A DNA stretch of 64,000 nt from Limibacillus halophilus. Its GTDB lineage: Bacteria > Pseudomonadota > Alphaproteobacteria > Kiloniellales > CECT-8803. Each line of letters begins with the position of its first letter. Positions within the stretch are counted from its first letter, which is position 1. The notes beneath the pieces were generated by a model. The model did not search any database. It saw only the letters and a list, made by a program, of their open reading frames with translations, and had not been told where the DNA came from. The translations under genes were made by a program, and so were the position numbers. Positions 63,848 to 64,000 of the stretch are shown here, in pieces. Location: NCBI RefSeq assembly GCF_014191775.1, contig NZ_JACHXA010000009.1, positions 97,156 through 161,155 of the forward strand. The letters are read 5' to 3'.

Positions 63848-64000
63848 TCAGATGGCCGGTGCCGCCCTGTAGTTTTCGCCCTTCGCGAGCAGCGCCCAGG
63901 CGGTGCGGGCCGTCTTGTTGGCGATAGCGACGGTGACGACCCGAGTTGGTTTGCGCTCCAGAAGCGATCTGACCCAGGCGCCAGTTCGGCTGTCGATGGT
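63848..64000 (-). CDS. IS110-family transposase, C-terminal end (rest outside window)
   Basis: Fifty codons and a TGA on the minus strand, open to the window edge. The translation begins TIDSRTGAWVRSLLERKP and continues TRVVTVAIANKTARTAWALL, then AKGENYRAAPAI. This is the C-terminal block of the IS110/IS116/IS902 (Transposase_20) family. These serine-based transposases with a DEDD domain use a bridge RNA to choose the target. The element enters from the right; only its tail is seen, so completeness is unknown. Confidence 0.82.
   Translation of the reverse strand, partial: TIDSRTGAWVRSLLERKPTRVVTVAIANKTARTAWALLAKGENYRAAPAI

Larger units (their letters stand above)
51099..64000. mobile_element. 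tRNA-Arg-associated accessory island, right end not reached
   Basis: Everything after the tRNA-Arg is unlike the core genome. It contains two tyrosine recombinases, an excisionase-like protein, a Rep_trans-like protein, an IS3 remnant, an IS110 end, unknown and defence-like genes, longer non-coding gaps and visibly lower GC in parts. I saw no second copy of the tRNA 3' end inside the window, so the distal attachment site probably lies beyond 64,000. The block is likely a stack of several insertions, at least a first element (51.1-54.2 kb) and a separate recombinase unit (56-58 kb). Confidence 0.65.

Overview
The window looks like the chromosome of a GC-rich alphaproteobacterium, probably of the Rhodospirillales type. 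The evidence is a homospermidine synthase next to an ornithine decarboxylase, a PhaR-regulated polyhydroxybutyrate cluster, betI-betA, an FNR-type oxygen regulator, and an argB-engB-yidC-yidD-rnpA-rpmH run. The genus is inference; no rRNA gene is present.

Bases 1 to about 51,000 are mostly ordinary, densely packed core genome. In order they hold: a TRAP transporter (dctP and partial dctQ, minus strand); polyamine genes (ornithine decarboxylase, GNAT, homospermidine synthase); choline oxidation (betI, betA); a MoeB/ThiF-type E1 enzyme; one AT-rich foreign-looking gene (8691-9671); a hydroxyacid dehydrogenase; an SH3 protein, SGNH esterase and FIST protein; aldo/keto reductase and thpR; SemiSWEET; a hydantoinase-like protein; a TSUP permease and PAP2 phosphatase; the PHB cluster (phaR, a PhaE-like protein overlapping a PhaC-like synthase, phaA, phaB); a DMT exporter, HAD, GST and gloB; dapD-dapE; argC; def-fmt-truA; rmuC; and the argB to rpmH operon. 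A DMT transporter, a TVP38 protein and a flavoprotein disulfide reductase follow. Next come an unusual secreted [11 protein letters not shown] repeat peptide, a histidine kinase, an FNR regulator, panC, gpt and fhs.

At 51,022 an intact tRNA-Arg(ACG) marks the start of an accessory island that runs off the right edge. Its first part (51.1-54.2 kb) looks like an integrative element: candidate arm-site repeats, tyrosine integrase, an unknown protein, an excisionase-like protein and a Rep_trans-like replication or relaxase protein. An IS3 transposase remnant and an orphan lipoprotein follow. Then comes a two-gene unit of a 365-residue protein of unknown function and a second tyrosine recombinase (55.99-58.05 kb).

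The most interesting block is 58.5-63.6 kb. It has a truncated YgjP/DUF45-like metallopeptidase and then an ABC-three-component (ABC-3C) conflict cassette. The cassette has a PD-(D/E)xK nuclease fused to a C-terminal signal domain, a small middle component, and a Rad50-like ABC ATPase broken by a one-base frameshift in a G run. A YaaC-like protein follows in the same direction. The window ends in the C-terminus of an IS110-family transposase on the minus strand. The most useful leads are the ABC-3C/YaaC cassette and its frameshift, the 365-residue/recombinase pair, the Cys-rich repeat peptide, the PhaE/PhaC reading-frame overlap, and the foreign deoxyribosyltransferase-like gene at 8.7 kb.
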